This document shows, in pieces, positions 25,794-34,059 of a stretch of 64,000 bases of DNA. Made by a program: the position numbers and the translations under genes. The notes below the pieces were generated by a model that worked only from the letters and a program-made list of their open reading frames with translations, did no database searches and was not told the origin of the DNA. The stretch covers positions 1 to 64,000 of IMG/VR virus record IMGVR_UViG_3300047157_000126. One strand, written 5' to 3'. The stretch comes from a virus. Numbering within the stretch: the first letter of the stretch is position 1; the number at the start of each line of letters is the position of its first letter.

Positions 25794-26299
25794 GCCGTCA
25801 CCCCCATCCACCAGTCAGGCGGGCTTGTGTGTCTGTAATGCACACCGCCTTTACTGTCTGCTTTGCTGTGGTAGTAGGCTCTGTACGCTTTGACTGCATC
25901 ATCATCTTTGTATTCATCAGGCATGGCCTGAGCAAATGGTGTAAGGTCACCTTCAGGGATGTATTCTATCCATTCTATCATGTGTATTATTGGCTGCTTA
26001 CATGCATGTTCTTTGAGGAAACGTTGTTCATACTCCCTGCACAAAGCCAAAGCGTGTGTCGCAAGCCATGAGAAGTTAGCACGTGTATCTCCCGCAAAAA
26101 TTGTGCATGGGTGATTTTTGTACCCGCCCTTGTATGGCCGCCCCGCCTTCGTCAACGGCATTCGTTCCTTTGGTGCTCCATGTCTACGCAAGGCTGATGC
26201 CATCATTTGCGCTGACTCAGTGACCATCTTAGGCACTCTAACACAGTCCATTGCTGCTGCTGCTTTTATTGGGTCATTATCTAATACAAATATATTCAT
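25790..26299 (-). CDS. Conserved phage protein of the MNIFVLDxDP type
   Basis: Start at 26299 after GGAGGAAGAAGA. The 169-residue product matches a family I know from many bacteriophages by its pattern: 'MNIFVLDNDPIKAA' at the start, 'HPCTIFAGDTRANFSWL' in the middle and 'TPFAQAMPDEYK...AYRAYY' near the end. The usual His/Asp-rich 'HCDKHVVKM' region is changed to 'MDCVRVPKMV'. The biochemical function is not established to my knowledge. Codon use is noticeably more GC-rich than that of its neighbours, which suggests recent transfer. Confidence 0.65.
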   Translation of the reverse strand: MNIFVLDNDPIKAAAAMDCVRVPKMVTESAQMMASALRRHGAPKERMPLTKAGRPYKGGYKNHPCTIFAGDTRANFSWLATHALALCREYEQRFLKEHACKQPIIHMIEWIEYIPEGDLTPFAQAMPDEYKDDDAVKAYRAYYHSKADSKGGVHYRHTSPPDWWMGVTA

Positions 26300-26625
26300 T
26301 CTTCTTCCTCCCTGAACCAACCATCCACTTTTATTTCTTCTTCATCATCTTCTTCATCGTCAAAGTAATCAACATAGTTTTCCGTTCTCCGAAAGGTTAT
26401 TTCTACGGTATCATCACGTGGTATTACACTACTTCCAACATGACCATAACGGTTTTCTCCCATATTCCATAGTCTGTTACCTTCTTTCTCAGCAATACGT
26501 TTTACTTCACTTTCAGTTAATTGTTTGCCGCATGACTGTACTTCCCATTGCTGTACTCTTACACTTTTACTTGTAATTGTGTAAGTGAAAGTTTTTTCCC
26601 ACTCCTCTCTTAAGGCCATCTTCAT
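26296..26625 (-). CDS. Hypothetical acidic protein (109 residues)
   Basis: Beta-rich N-terminal two thirds and an acidic end (DDEEDDEEE). The final EEEE tail is produced by the ribosome-binding site AGGAGGAAGAAG of the next gene. No domain recognised. Confidence 0.55.
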   Translation of the reverse strand: MKMALREEWEKTFTYTITSKSVRVQQWEVQSCGKQLTESEVKRIAEKEGNRLWNMGENRYGHVGSSVIPRDDTVEITFRRTENYVDYFDDEEDDEEEIKVDGWFREEEE

Positions 26626-26825
26626 TCAACCCACCCTAATTTTAAGTCTTCTAGTATTGATTCAAGACACAAAGTATGTTGTTGCGATTCACTACATTTT
26701 CCACATTGTATAGTTACAAGCACATCTTCACCACTATTAATTACCTCAAAATTACCTACATACACATAATCATGTAAACATATATGTTCGTCTAAATATT
26801 CTTGGCCTCTTCCATCTTCGCTCAT
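26622..26825 (-). CDS. Small zinc-binding protein (67 residues)
   Basis: Start at 26825, overlapping the previous stop. 'CLHDYVYVGN...CGKCSESQQHTLC' suggests a His/Cys metal site. No family recognised. Confidence 0.58.
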   Translation of the reverse strand: MSEDGRGQEYLDEHICLHDYVYVGNFEVINSGEDVLVTIQCGKCSESQQHTLCLESILEDLKLGWVE

Positions 26826-26986
26826 TCTTCTTCCTCCTTGATTACCCATCCTGTACTAAGAGAATATACCATACCTGCTTCGTGATTTTTCCTACATTCT
26901 TTTATTCCCGTACAAAACGCTTGAACATATCTTTGCCCTCTATCATATCTGATTAATTGGCAATAAGGGCATCTGTAACTACTCAT
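26822..26986 (-). CDS. Zinc-binding microprotein (54 residues)
   Basis: Frame starting at 26986 after GGAGGAAGAAGA. 'CPYCQL' with later C25 and C31 gives a four-cysteine site in a basic region. It ends EEEE over the next ribosome-binding site, with an ATGA overlap. Confidence 0.6.
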   Translation of the reverse strand: MSSYRCPYCQLIRYDRGQRYVQAFCTGIKECRKNHEAGMVYSLSTGWVIKEEEE

Positions 26987-27159
26987 TCTTCTTCCTCCGC
27001 AAAAATGCCTGTTGCTTTCTCATAAGCAGTATAGATGTCGTTGTCAGGATATAGATGTCGATGTGTCTCTTCTAACCAATCAATGTAAGTATGGTCTTCG
27101 TCATGTTGTTGCTGAATCCATTCAAGCGTCTGTCTAGCCTGTTGTATAATACTAGGCAT
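26983..27159 (-). CDS. Small helical protein (58 residues)
   Basis: Frame from 27159, adjacent to the previous stop (27160). It reads as two helices with many Gln, His and Glu residues and ends EEEE over the next site. No family recognised. Confidence 0.58.
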   Translation of the reverse strand: MPSIIQQARQTLEWIQQQHDEDHTYIDWLEETHRHLYPDNDIYTAYEKATGIFAEEEE

Positions 27160-27528
27160 TTATTCTTCCTCCATCATTATACCAGTCATATTATTTTGTG
27201 TTACAAAATCTATTACCATCTTAGCATTAGTATTTTCTGTCAATCCAATCAACGCACCATAAGGTGTATTCAATGATGGTACACCGTGTATCAATATCTT
27301 CCAACTATCATCAGTATATACTGGCTCTGCTTTGATGTAGTATATTCCATTAGTAGAAGCGCTCTTCAATATAGGCTCTTGCTTTGCTAACCATTCTACA
27401 ACACTATCGGGCGCTCTAAGTTTAATGGCAAAACCATAATCTCGATTTATACCAACATCACCTATACCCTGAATATGTATTCTGTTCGTTTCACTTTTCG
27501 TTCTTACTTGTATTCTTCCTTCATTCAT
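27160..27528 (-). CDS. Hypothetical protein led by the conserved promoter
   Basis: Product of 122 residues, mainly beta strands ('RIQVRTKSETNRIHIQGI'). No domain recognised. The ATG is exactly 25 nt from TATA cassette copy 3, so it opens a unit that reads through the microproteins to 24642. Confidence 0.58.
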   Translation of the reverse strand: MNEGRIQVRTKSETNRIHIQGIGDVGINRDYGFAIKLRAPDSVVEWLAKQEPILKSASTNGIYYIKAEPVYTDDSWKILIHGVPSLNTPYGALIGLTENTNAKMVIDFVTQNNMTGIMMEEE

Positions 27529-27549
27529 TTTTATTCATCTCCTTCTTTT

Positions 27550-28293
27550 TCATTTCTTTATATAGAATCCTTCTTCTTCTTCACACAAGAAGCAAAGGTA
27601 TTCTCCCTTGTCACTTATTGACACATAATCATTGCAACCTAAGCAAGTAAAGTAACCCTTACTTTTTTCTTCTTTATCCCATTTTGTTTCCTTGAAATCA
27701 TCAATCCAAAAACCAGCATTGTATTTCGATGCTGATACTGACGGGAATAATGATTCACCCAACGGTAAATCACACATGTCAGCAACATACTGTTGTTGTT
27801 TTTCTGTCTCTACTTCGTGTACACACATTCTCTCTCTTACCCACATGATGAGTTCGGCTGAATCCTTCCATTTCTTTTTATCATCAGGAATCAATAGATG
27901 AGCAAGGATTGCTAACTGTACCCCCGTTCTTCCATGTCCACCAACACATTGACAAGAAATAGTTTTTACATCATTATCATAGATATCCTGTATTAAATTA
28001 TACCAGTCTGTTTTATCAAAACTTGTTGGTATGTTATAGTCAGGCCAATTGATAGGAATTATTACCGTCTCTGTTTTTTCGTATCTGTCTGATGTAACCC
28101 AACCATCAGGTATGTTATGAGGTGCATATCTCAACACCACATCACTAGGCCCAATAGCAAGGTCAGGTTCGGGTGTCATTCTGTACCAACAACCATTCCT
28201 CGATGAACCCCCACCGTAGACTTTTATTCCATCTTCTGTTTCAAACACCAGTATATTACCAGTGTGGCAATTATTTTTACTCATATTGTACAT
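27550..28293 (-). CDS. Protein tyrosine/dual-specificity phosphatase-like with zinc ribbon
   Basis: Product of 247 residues. The PTP loop 'CVGGHGRTG' (residues about 114-122) matches C-x5-R-[ST], preceded by a hydrophobic strand ('KTISCQ'), and an aspartate-bearing loop lies upstream. Residues about 215-240 form a zinc ribbon, 'CLGCNDYV...CFLCEEE'. It could remove phosphate from host proteins, or act on nucleotides or RNA ends. It starts 1 nt after the PEP-swivel gene, so the two are translated together, which hints at phosphorylation-linked functions. Confidence 0.7.
   Translation of the reverse strand: MYNMSKNNCHTGNILVFETEDGIKVYGGGSSRNGCWYRMTPEPDLAIGPSDVVLRYAPHNIPDGWVTSDRYEKTETVIIPINWPDYNIPTSFDKTDWYNLIQDIYDNDVKTISCQCVGGHGRTGVQLAILAHLLIPDDKKKWKDSAELIMWVRERMCVHEVETEKQQQYVADMCDLPLGESLFPSVSASKYNAGFWIDDFKETKWDKEEKSKGYFTCLGCNDYVSISDKGEYLCFLCEEEEGFYIKK
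27553..27570 (-). promoter_or_regulatory. Conserved TATA cassette, copy 3
   Basis: As the other copies except for C in place of T at the last base. 25 nt before the ATG at 27528, with AAGGAGATGA between. It overlaps the end of the phosphatase-like gene, which reads it as 'GFYIKK'. Confidence 0.75.
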
Positions 28294-30339
28294 TCACTTT
28301 TCCTCCTTCTCAACAAGATATACATCATAATCCTCTTTCTTTTCAGGTTGAGGGGAAGGTATGTCTTTAGCCCAGTTTTCTTCAGACCAGTACATTTCAT
28401 GTTCTTTACAAGTGTGGCAATCAGATTCTCCACATTGAATAAAATCACTACTGTAAATACTTCCGTATTTCCCTTTTGGGTGTCTCCTATGGTCTACAAT
28501 ATTTAGACCGTAAAACAAATCTCTGAGTGAATCAGTTTCAGGCTCTTCAGTTTTATTTTTGTATAGGTTGTTTCTCAACCAAGTTGGTTTTGCTTCAATT
28601 ATTCTTACAGCGTTAGTTAAATCATGATGTTCTACTTTTGTATTGTGCTCTATTTTCTTTTTGTGTCTGATGTATCTGACTATTTCATACAACATAAAAG
28701 CGTCATCTATATTTGCAACACCCGTAGTCCCCATATCAAAAGACCTTTTGTTTGTGAACTTGTTGAAGAAATGACCAGTGTTGTGTTGTGCATTCTCTAA
28801 TTTGTTAATAGCCACTAGTAATGGTGATAACTTGTGATATTGTTGGTCATCATTATCAATCAGAACTTTCTCTAAGATGTTTAACCAAACAGCACACTCT
28901 TTACCAAGGTCACAAGTTTCTGCATATTTCGTACCACCATATGATGATTCCCATCCTACTCTAAAACTAATTCTACAAAAATCTAAAATATCAGCAACTT
29001 GACTCCAATCAAAAGTACCTATCTCTGCTGGAAGATAGTAATGCTTCCTAGTTTCTGTCACCCCGTTATCTGATGAATCCATCACAAACAAGTTATCTTT
29101 TCCAATTACATGATGGAGAAAAACAGAATGGGTAATTGTTGCATTATTTTTCCTACGATTTGCATGTCTCATCTCTCCAACAGATATTGAAAACGTAGCC
29201 TTGACAATCCAAGCAGCAAATATACCAGCAAAGAATGCAACTTCTTTTGGATTCTGTAAAGGTCTTGCCTGAAACTGATGAAAGTATGTAGCCAACCAAC
29301 TGAATTGTTTACAGTAGAACTTGTTACCAAAATCTACACCTTCCATAAACTCAGTAAAATAATCTGCTGGATTGTATGGATTGGGTTTGAAATTACCATC
29401 TTGGTCTTTTACAACCCAACCATTAGCGGGTTCTACCCAACGCTCACCAACTTCTACATTACCCACAATGTAAGGTACTTTAGCACCTCTACAATGTGCT
29501 GCTATGTGAGATAACAATGAGCCATTTGGTTCTGCTACAACGAAACCTTCAGGACATTTTTCAGGAGTTATGTTCTCTTCTAACCACTGCATATTTTCTA
29601 AACCGTTTGCTGTGTATAAATTGTTTACAACAACTACCCCATCAGTAATAAAACCGTTTATGTCTACACCCTTTGGTGGTGGTTCTATCTGAATATGTTC
29701 ACCCGCTTTTCTAACCTGAGTAAAAAATGTTTTACTAACACCATCGAAATCATTTGTGTGATGTAAAATAGGCACATCAATGACAGGTACATCTTTAGTA
29801 AATCGTGTTGAAACTAATTCAATCTCATAATTATCATTGTCATAAACAGCATTGGTGTTACCAAGTCTGTACATTAAATCTTTCACAAATGTGCTGTGTA
29901 AATCTAAAGTAATAGTTTCACCATGCCCTGCTGTGATACCATCTGTCCCTCTTCCAATAATAATGTACCTTTGGCTGGGGGAAAGAACCGCACTAGCATG
30001 AGCATCTAATAATTGTTGTATAACAAAACAACCATCAGGTTCATGTTCACGCATGATTCTCTGCATTTTCCAAGCCTCATTGAGAAAGTTGTGCATGTCA
30101 ATTTTTGTAGAATCTATCACACCGTGTCTAGGTGTAACTGGACAAGTCCTCACAAAAACCTCTCTGTCATTATATCCACTTTTCTTTCTCCATGTTGATA
30201 GAGCATGTGGTAATTCCTCGATAGTACTAACCATTGATGTTGGTGTTTTTCTACCTGCTGTCTGTAAATCCAAAATACCAATAGCCTTTTGACTTCTGAT
30301 ACTACTTTTTCTTATATTATTCCATTCTCTTATTGTCAT
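28294..30339 (-). CDS. PEP-utilising swivel-domain protein (PEP synthase/PPDK-like)
   Basis: Product of 681 residues. Residues about 60-170 contain 'CPVTPRHGVIDS' and later 'IIIGRGTDGITAGHGETITL', which fit the ATP-grasp (PPDK-type) pattern loosely. Residues about 262-290, 'GFVVAEPNGSLLSHIAAHCR' followed by 'GAKVPYIVG', are a good match to the swivelling phosphohistidine domain (S-H-x-A-x-x-[AS]-R-x-x-x-[IV]-P). The last 350 residues are unfamiliar and may bind the substrate. Likely a phosphotransferase; rifampin phosphotransferase and PEP synthase share this domain. The substrate is unknown. Confidence 0.6.
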   Translation of the reverse strand: MTIREWNNIRKSSIRSQKAIGILDLQTAGRKTPTSMVSTIEELPHALSTWRKKSGYNDREVFVRTCPVTPRHGVIDSTKIDMHNFLNEAWKMQRIMREHEPDGCFVIQQLLDAHASAVLSPSQRYIIIGRGTDGITAGHGETITLDLHSTFVKDLMYRLGNTNAVYDNDNYEIELVSTRFTKDVPVIDVPILHHTNDFDGVSKTFFTQVRKAGEHIQIEPPPKGVDINGFITDGVVVVNNLYTANGLENMQWLEENITPEKCPEGFVVAEPNGSLLSHIAAHCRGAKVPYIVGNVEVGERWVEPANGWVVKDQDGNFKPNPYNPADYFTEFMEGVDFGNKFYCKQFSWLATYFHQFQARPLQNPKEVAFFAGIFAAWIVKATFSISVGEMRHANRRKNNATITHSVFLHHVIGKDNLFVMDSSDNGVTETRKHYYLPAEIGTFDWSQVADILDFCRISFRVGWESSYGGTKYAETCDLGKECAVWLNILEKVLIDNDDQQYHKLSPLLVAINKLENAQHNTGHFFNKFTNKRSFDMGTTGVANIDDAFMLYEIVRYIRHKKKIEHNTKVEHHDLTNAVRIIEAKPTWLRNNLYKNKTEEPETDSLRDLFYGLNIVDHRRHPKGKYGSIYSSDFIQCGESDCHTCKEHEMYWSEENWAKDIPSPQPEKKEDYDVYLVEKEEK

Positions 30340-30630
30340 TCATAATTCCTCCCACCATTTACCTTCGAAATCTTCCTCTGTCCAACCTTTCCATATCATC
30401 AAAGGCGCTTTAATATCTATCTCGAATGTCTCATCACCCCTTTCAAAAGGCGCATCATCCCAATGTATAGCATGGAATAGTTGTTTTCTTTGTTTATGTA
30501 ACAACTTCAACTCTTCATAAAAGTTCATATTAGTAACTTCTAAAGTGGTAATTCTTTCTCTTAATTCTTCATTCTCTTCTTGTAGTCTTTCAAGCATTGT
30601 TATTGTATCTTCATTTGTTCCTTCTTTCAT
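30340..30630 (-). CDS. Coiled-coil protein (96 residues)
   Basis: Residues 8-52 form a strong heptad helix ('LERLQEENEELRERITTLEV'); the acidic C-terminus contains several Trp. It may be a dimeric adaptor. Lies directly upstream of the PEP-swivel gene. Confidence 0.58.
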   Translation of the reverse strand: MKEGTNEDTITMLERLQEENEELRERITTLEVTNMNFYEELKLLHKQRKQLFHAIHWDDAPFERGDETFEIDIKAPLMIWKGWTEEDFEGKWWEEL

Positions 30631-30801
30631 TCACTCTTCCTCCATTGTTGCCGGATATTTACTAAACAGTTCATTCCATAAACTGTGTACGTTATCAGGT
30701 GTCCAATTGTTGCACATAAACTCATCAAACTCACCTATAATTTTCTTGTATCTTTCATATCTAAATGCCATTTCTCTTACTGTTAATTTTTCTTCATTCA
30801 T
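30631..30801 (-). CDS. Small helical protein (56 residues) led by the conserved promoter
   Basis: The ATG at 30801 is 25 nt from TATA cassette copy 4 with GGAGATGA between. The peptide is charged and helical with two Trp ('NNWTPDNVHSLWNELF'). Ends MEEE over the next gene's site. Function unknown. Confidence 0.62.
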   Translation of the reverse strand: MNEEKLTVREMAFRYERYKKIIGEFDEFMCNNWTPDNVHSLWNELFSKYPATMEEE

Positions 30802-30825
30802 TTTGGTTCATCTCCTTATTCTTCA

Positions 30826-30843
30826 TTTCTTTATATAGAATCT
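30826..30843 (-). promoter_or_regulatory. Conserved TATA cassette, copy 4
   Basis: Same 18-base block, 25 nt before the ATG at 30801; the SNF2 gene's stop lies at its edge (30843). It opens the unit with the coiled-coil, PEP-swivel and phosphatase genes. Confidence 0.75.
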
Positions 30844-32894
30844 TAGTTTTTCCCTAATAATTCTAACATTTGAGCAGGTATCTCTCCCGCATCAATCATC
30901 TCATTTAGTATAGATGATGCAATACCCTTACGGGCTTCTATGTCCCCACCATCTAATACGCTCTTGGTAACTTCTCTTTTCTCTTCTATCAATCTGTGGA
31001 AGCGCTCATCAATTGTTCCTTTCACTGACAGATATACTGCATGAACTGTTTGTGCATCCTGTCCAATTCTATTGATTCTATCTTCTGCTTGTTCTTCCCA
31101 AGCACTCACCCATTGCCGTTCTACAAACACAACTGTGTCAGCAGCAGTCAATGTCAGACCTTCTTTCGCAGCCATACTACAAATCAAAATATCATACTGA
31201 TTGTCTTGGAATCCATCGGCTATCAGTTGCCTCTTTTTAGTTGGTGTGTCTCCCTTTATTGTGGCTACTCTTAATGAATTAAAACCGTCTTCTAAATTAG
31301 CAATGACATCCTTGTGGTGTGCGAAAATCAGAATTGGTTTTTCATTTTGTGATTTATAATTCAATACCCAATCAACAGTAGGTTTTACTTTCATAAGACC
31401 ACATTCGTGTCTCAAATCTGTAAGCATGTTCAACATGAATCCCGCAGGTAGTGAGCCTCCTCTACTCTTGATAGATTGGTATTCATCAACCCACCTTCTT
31501 TGATTATTCTTGTAGTGGTTGTATTCCTTATCAGTTGGTTTCACAAACAACGGTTGTCTTATCTTGTTAGGTAATTCATCCATAACTTCTTTCTTCAACC
31601 TACGGATTGTAAAGTCTCTAGTTATGTTGTGAAGTTCTTTTTCATTAGAAGACCCTCCTGTATTCCAACCAAAACCATCGTGGTAAGCATCAGCATATCT
31701 CTTTACAAACTTCATCCAACTAGAGAACTGTGCGCTTCTGATTAGATTTAGTGTAGTAAAATACTCCTCTGGTCTATTTGTAATCGCTGTACCACTCAAA
31801 CATATTACCCCTTCGGTTTCTTTTGCTATTTCCAATGTGGCTTTAGTTCTCTTGGTCCTTACATTCTTAAGGTAATGTGATTCATCAATGATTGAAAGAT
31901 TAAAACCAATCTTTTGTAATTGTTCCTTCCTCTTATACATCAAATCATAATTAATAACAACGAAGTCTGCTTCTTCAATATCTCCTTTCCAACCATTTAC
32001 CACAGTGGTTTTACAATTTGGAAGCCATCTTCTAATCTCATTGTACCAATTGTATTTCACTCCAGCAGGACATACAACTAGGACAGGCCATTGCTCTTGA
32101 TGAAGGGCAGCATAACCAATTGCTTGAACTGTTTTCCCAAGGCCCATATCATCACCAATCAAACATCTTCCTCCCGCCAATTCAGCAAATCTTACACCAA
32201 CATATTGAAAGGGAAACAACTCTAAACCGTCAGCAAACATACCATCGAGTCTTTCTTTCATTTCTTTTACAACTTCTTTGTCATCAAGTTCTGGTGCATC
32301 GGAAATAGCAATTCTCTTCGCTAGACCTTCCATCCACTCACTAACTTCAGGAAGTGTTTCAATTGCTTCTTTCAATGGGTCATAGACACCTTCTAGTTGG
32401 GCAACAAGTAAACCTGCTTCAGCAATAGGAATCCTCCAAACTTTCTTCTTTGCATCCCAAGCCCTATTAGGTATATTCTTGACTGTATTTCTAACAGTAT
32501 CACGAAGTTCAACATCAGAAAGCCAAGGCCAATTCAATTCAATTTCACCTTTGACAACTTCTGCTGATACAGTTTTATTACTGTTGTAGTTTTTAACTGG
32601 TATTGAAGAAATCATTGCTGATAATTGACTCACATCAAAGTGTGGCGCAAGAACTTCAATGGCTTTCAGTACAACGTTTTTGTCATATCTGATAGACCAT
32701 TTACCATCGGTGTATTTTAGATTATAATACCCATCAAGTAGTCTCATCTCACTCTTTAGTTCCGCTTGAACGTTAGGTAGGTAAGGCATATCTAACTGTA
32801 TACGTTTACTCGGTATTGGGTATTTTCTATTTGGGTCATCTTTCTTGTACCAATACTCAGTCATGATAGTGGTTTGTAGTATTCCTCGCATCAT
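30843..32894 (-). CDS. SNF2-family (SMARCAL1-like) DNA translocase
   Basis: Start taken at 32894, 3 nt after the upstream stop. The 683-residue product has an N-terminal region with two 'W-D-x-x-x-K-x-W-R-I-P'-type HARP-like repeats (residues about 100-185). The helicase core then shows motif I 'GDDMGLGKTVQAI' (about 246), motif II 'DESHYLKN' (about 334), 'LSGTAITN', and motif VI 'QAEDRINRIGQ' near 620. SMARCAL1-type enzymes anneal or remodel forks; viral copies may help replication or displace host proteins. Downstream of the zinc protein, upstream of TATA cassette copy 4. Confidence 0.9.
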   Translation of the reverse strand: MMRGILQTTIMTEYWYKKDDPNRKYPIPSKRIQLDMPYLPNVQAELKSEMRLLDGYYNLKYTDGKWSIRYDKNVVLKAIEVLAPHFDVSQLSAMISSIPVKNYNSNKTVSAEVVKGEIELNWPWLSDVELRDTVRNTVKNIPNRAWDAKKKVWRIPIAEAGLLVAQLEGVYDPLKEAIETLPEVSEWMEGLAKRIAISDAPELDDKEVVKEMKERLDGMFADGLELFPFQYVGVRFAELAGGRCLIGDDMGLGKTVQAIGYAALHQEQWPVLVVCPAGVKYNWYNEIRRWLPNCKTTVVNGWKGDIEEADFVVINYDLMYKRKEQLQKIGFNLSIIDESHYLKNVRTKRTKATLEIAKETEGVICLSGTAITNRPEEYFTTLNLIRSAQFSSWMKFVKRYADAYHDGFGWNTGGSSNEKELHNITRDFTIRRLKKEVMDELPNKIRQPLFVKPTDKEYNHYKNNQRRWVDEYQSIKSRGGSLPAGFMLNMLTDLRHECGLMKVKPTVDWVLNYKSQNEKPILIFAHHKDVIANLEDGFNSLRVATIKGDTPTKKRQLIADGFQDNQYDILICSMAAKEGLTLTAADTVVFVERQWVSAWEEQAEDRINRIGQDAQTVHAVYLSVKGTIDERFHRLIEEKREVTKSVLDGGDIEARKGIASSILNEMIDAGEIPAQMLELLGKN

Positions 32895-32896
32895 CT

Positions 32897-33550
32897 TTAC
32901 CACCCATCATCACAACATGAGTTACGACAATCAAGACAGACCATATTCCCACAACAGTCTGCTTCTTCGGCATTTCCAAAACCTTGATTTGGTGCGTCAT
33001 CTGATGCTGCCTCCATTTTGTAATCACCTTCAGTCCCACCACAATTGGTAAATGCTATCTTAATTTCCCACTCAGGAACTTCATAAAAAACGGTATATAT
33101 CTTATAGAAATCTTCCCTAGAAATATTTTGTCTGTGTTCTTCTGGTAATCTGTTACGGTTCTGATATACTTCTCCAGTTAATTTGTTACGGTATTTATCA
33201 GTCAGAAAAGCCTCAATCGCAAACATTCTCTCTTCACTAAACTCGCTATCTGTATTTCTAGTTGCTTCCCAAAAACTAGAAGGGTCTTTTTCCAAGTCTT
33301 GTCCTTCCATACTCTCACACTTCTCAGGAAAGTTAGCCCTTGCTTGCCACGCATACAAGTCTACTCCACCTATCTCACCATAGTCATCGTAAGTATCTAT
33401 GATGTGGTTACCGTCAGGCATGTAGGCTATTGCCTCTCCACCATCTTGTAATCTCTTGTTACAAGAATGACATTCACCTTCATAAGTGTTATATTGAGGG
33501 CTTACTTCTAAGCCACAACCACAATTACACATCCATGCAAAACTACCCAT
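32897..33550 (-). CDS. Multi-cysteine protein of unknown function
   Basis: Product of 217 residues. N-terminal 'CNCGCGLEV...CHSCNKR' (residues about 8-35) and C-terminal 'CCGNMVCLDCRNSCCDDGW' are two dense metal sites flanking a helical middle. The overall plan, zinc site at each end, suggests an adaptor. Not recognised. Confidence 0.58.
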   Translation of the reverse strand: MGSFAWMCNCGCGLEVSPQYNTYEGECHSCNKRLQDGGEAIAYMPDGNHIIDTYDDYGEIGGVDLYAWQARANFPEKCESMEGQDLEKDPSSFWEATRNTDSEFSEERMFAIEAFLTDKYRNKLTGEVYQNRNRLPEEHRQNISREDFYKIYTVFYEVPEWEIKIAFTNCGGTEGDYKMEAASDDAPNQGFGNAEEADCCGNMVCLDCRNSCCDDGW

Positions 33551-33769
33551 TCACTCATCACCTCTACTGTATTCCAATAGTGCATCACCGTCATCACCAG
33601 CATACTCCATGAGTATTTTGTATGAACAATTTAATTTGTGATACGCTTCTAACGCCTTGTCTTTATCGTCAAACTTTTCAAAGTCATCAAAGACACCCAA
33701 TGGTGGTTCTGTTTTTTCATACCAAATGTGTAATTCATACACAGTTTTTGTTTCACTTAAGTCAATCAT
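33551..33769 (-). CDS. Small hypothetical protein (72 residues)
   Basis: Mixed alpha/beta peptide with 'ELHIWYEKTEPPLGVF' at its start. Overlaps the upstream gene by ATGA. The end 'SRGDE' is written by the GAGGTGATGAGTGA start region of the following gene. No family recognised. Confidence 0.55.
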   Translation of the reverse strand: MIDLSETKTVYELHIWYEKTEPPLGVFDDFEKFDDKDKALEAYHKLNCSYKILMEYAGDDGDALLEYSRGDE

Positions 33770-34059
33770 TCGTAAATCATCTCCTTGACTTCATCCTCAT
33801 CCTTGTCCAAGTGATACATCACCCAGTGCAATAGAGCAGTGTGGTAGTCCTGCAACTCCTTGTATGCTTCAAGGAGAAGTGGTGCGTCTTGAATCAGATT
33901 CGTGGTAGCATTTGCTCGCTCTGTGTCTGCATTCAGTTGATTGGAATCAGTTACCCAAAACATATCATAGTCACTAGGAACTGCATCATCAGTATTCCAC
34001 AATTCAACTGACGACTCATGGTAAGTATAGTGTCCTTCGTATTTGTCTGTGTCAATCAT
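33766..34059 (-). CDS. Hypothetical acidic helical protein (97 residues)
   Basis: N-terminal 35 residues acidic, C-terminal 60 residues helical ('LEAYKELQDYHTALLHWVMY'). Start overlaps the DUF932 stop by ATGA. More GC-rich than its neighbours. No family recognised. Confidence 0.55.
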   Translation of the reverse strand: MIDTDKYEGHYTYHESSVELWNTDDAVPSDYDMFWVTDSNQLNADTERANATTNLIQDAPLLLEAYKELQDYHTALLHWVMYHLDKDEDEVKEMIYE

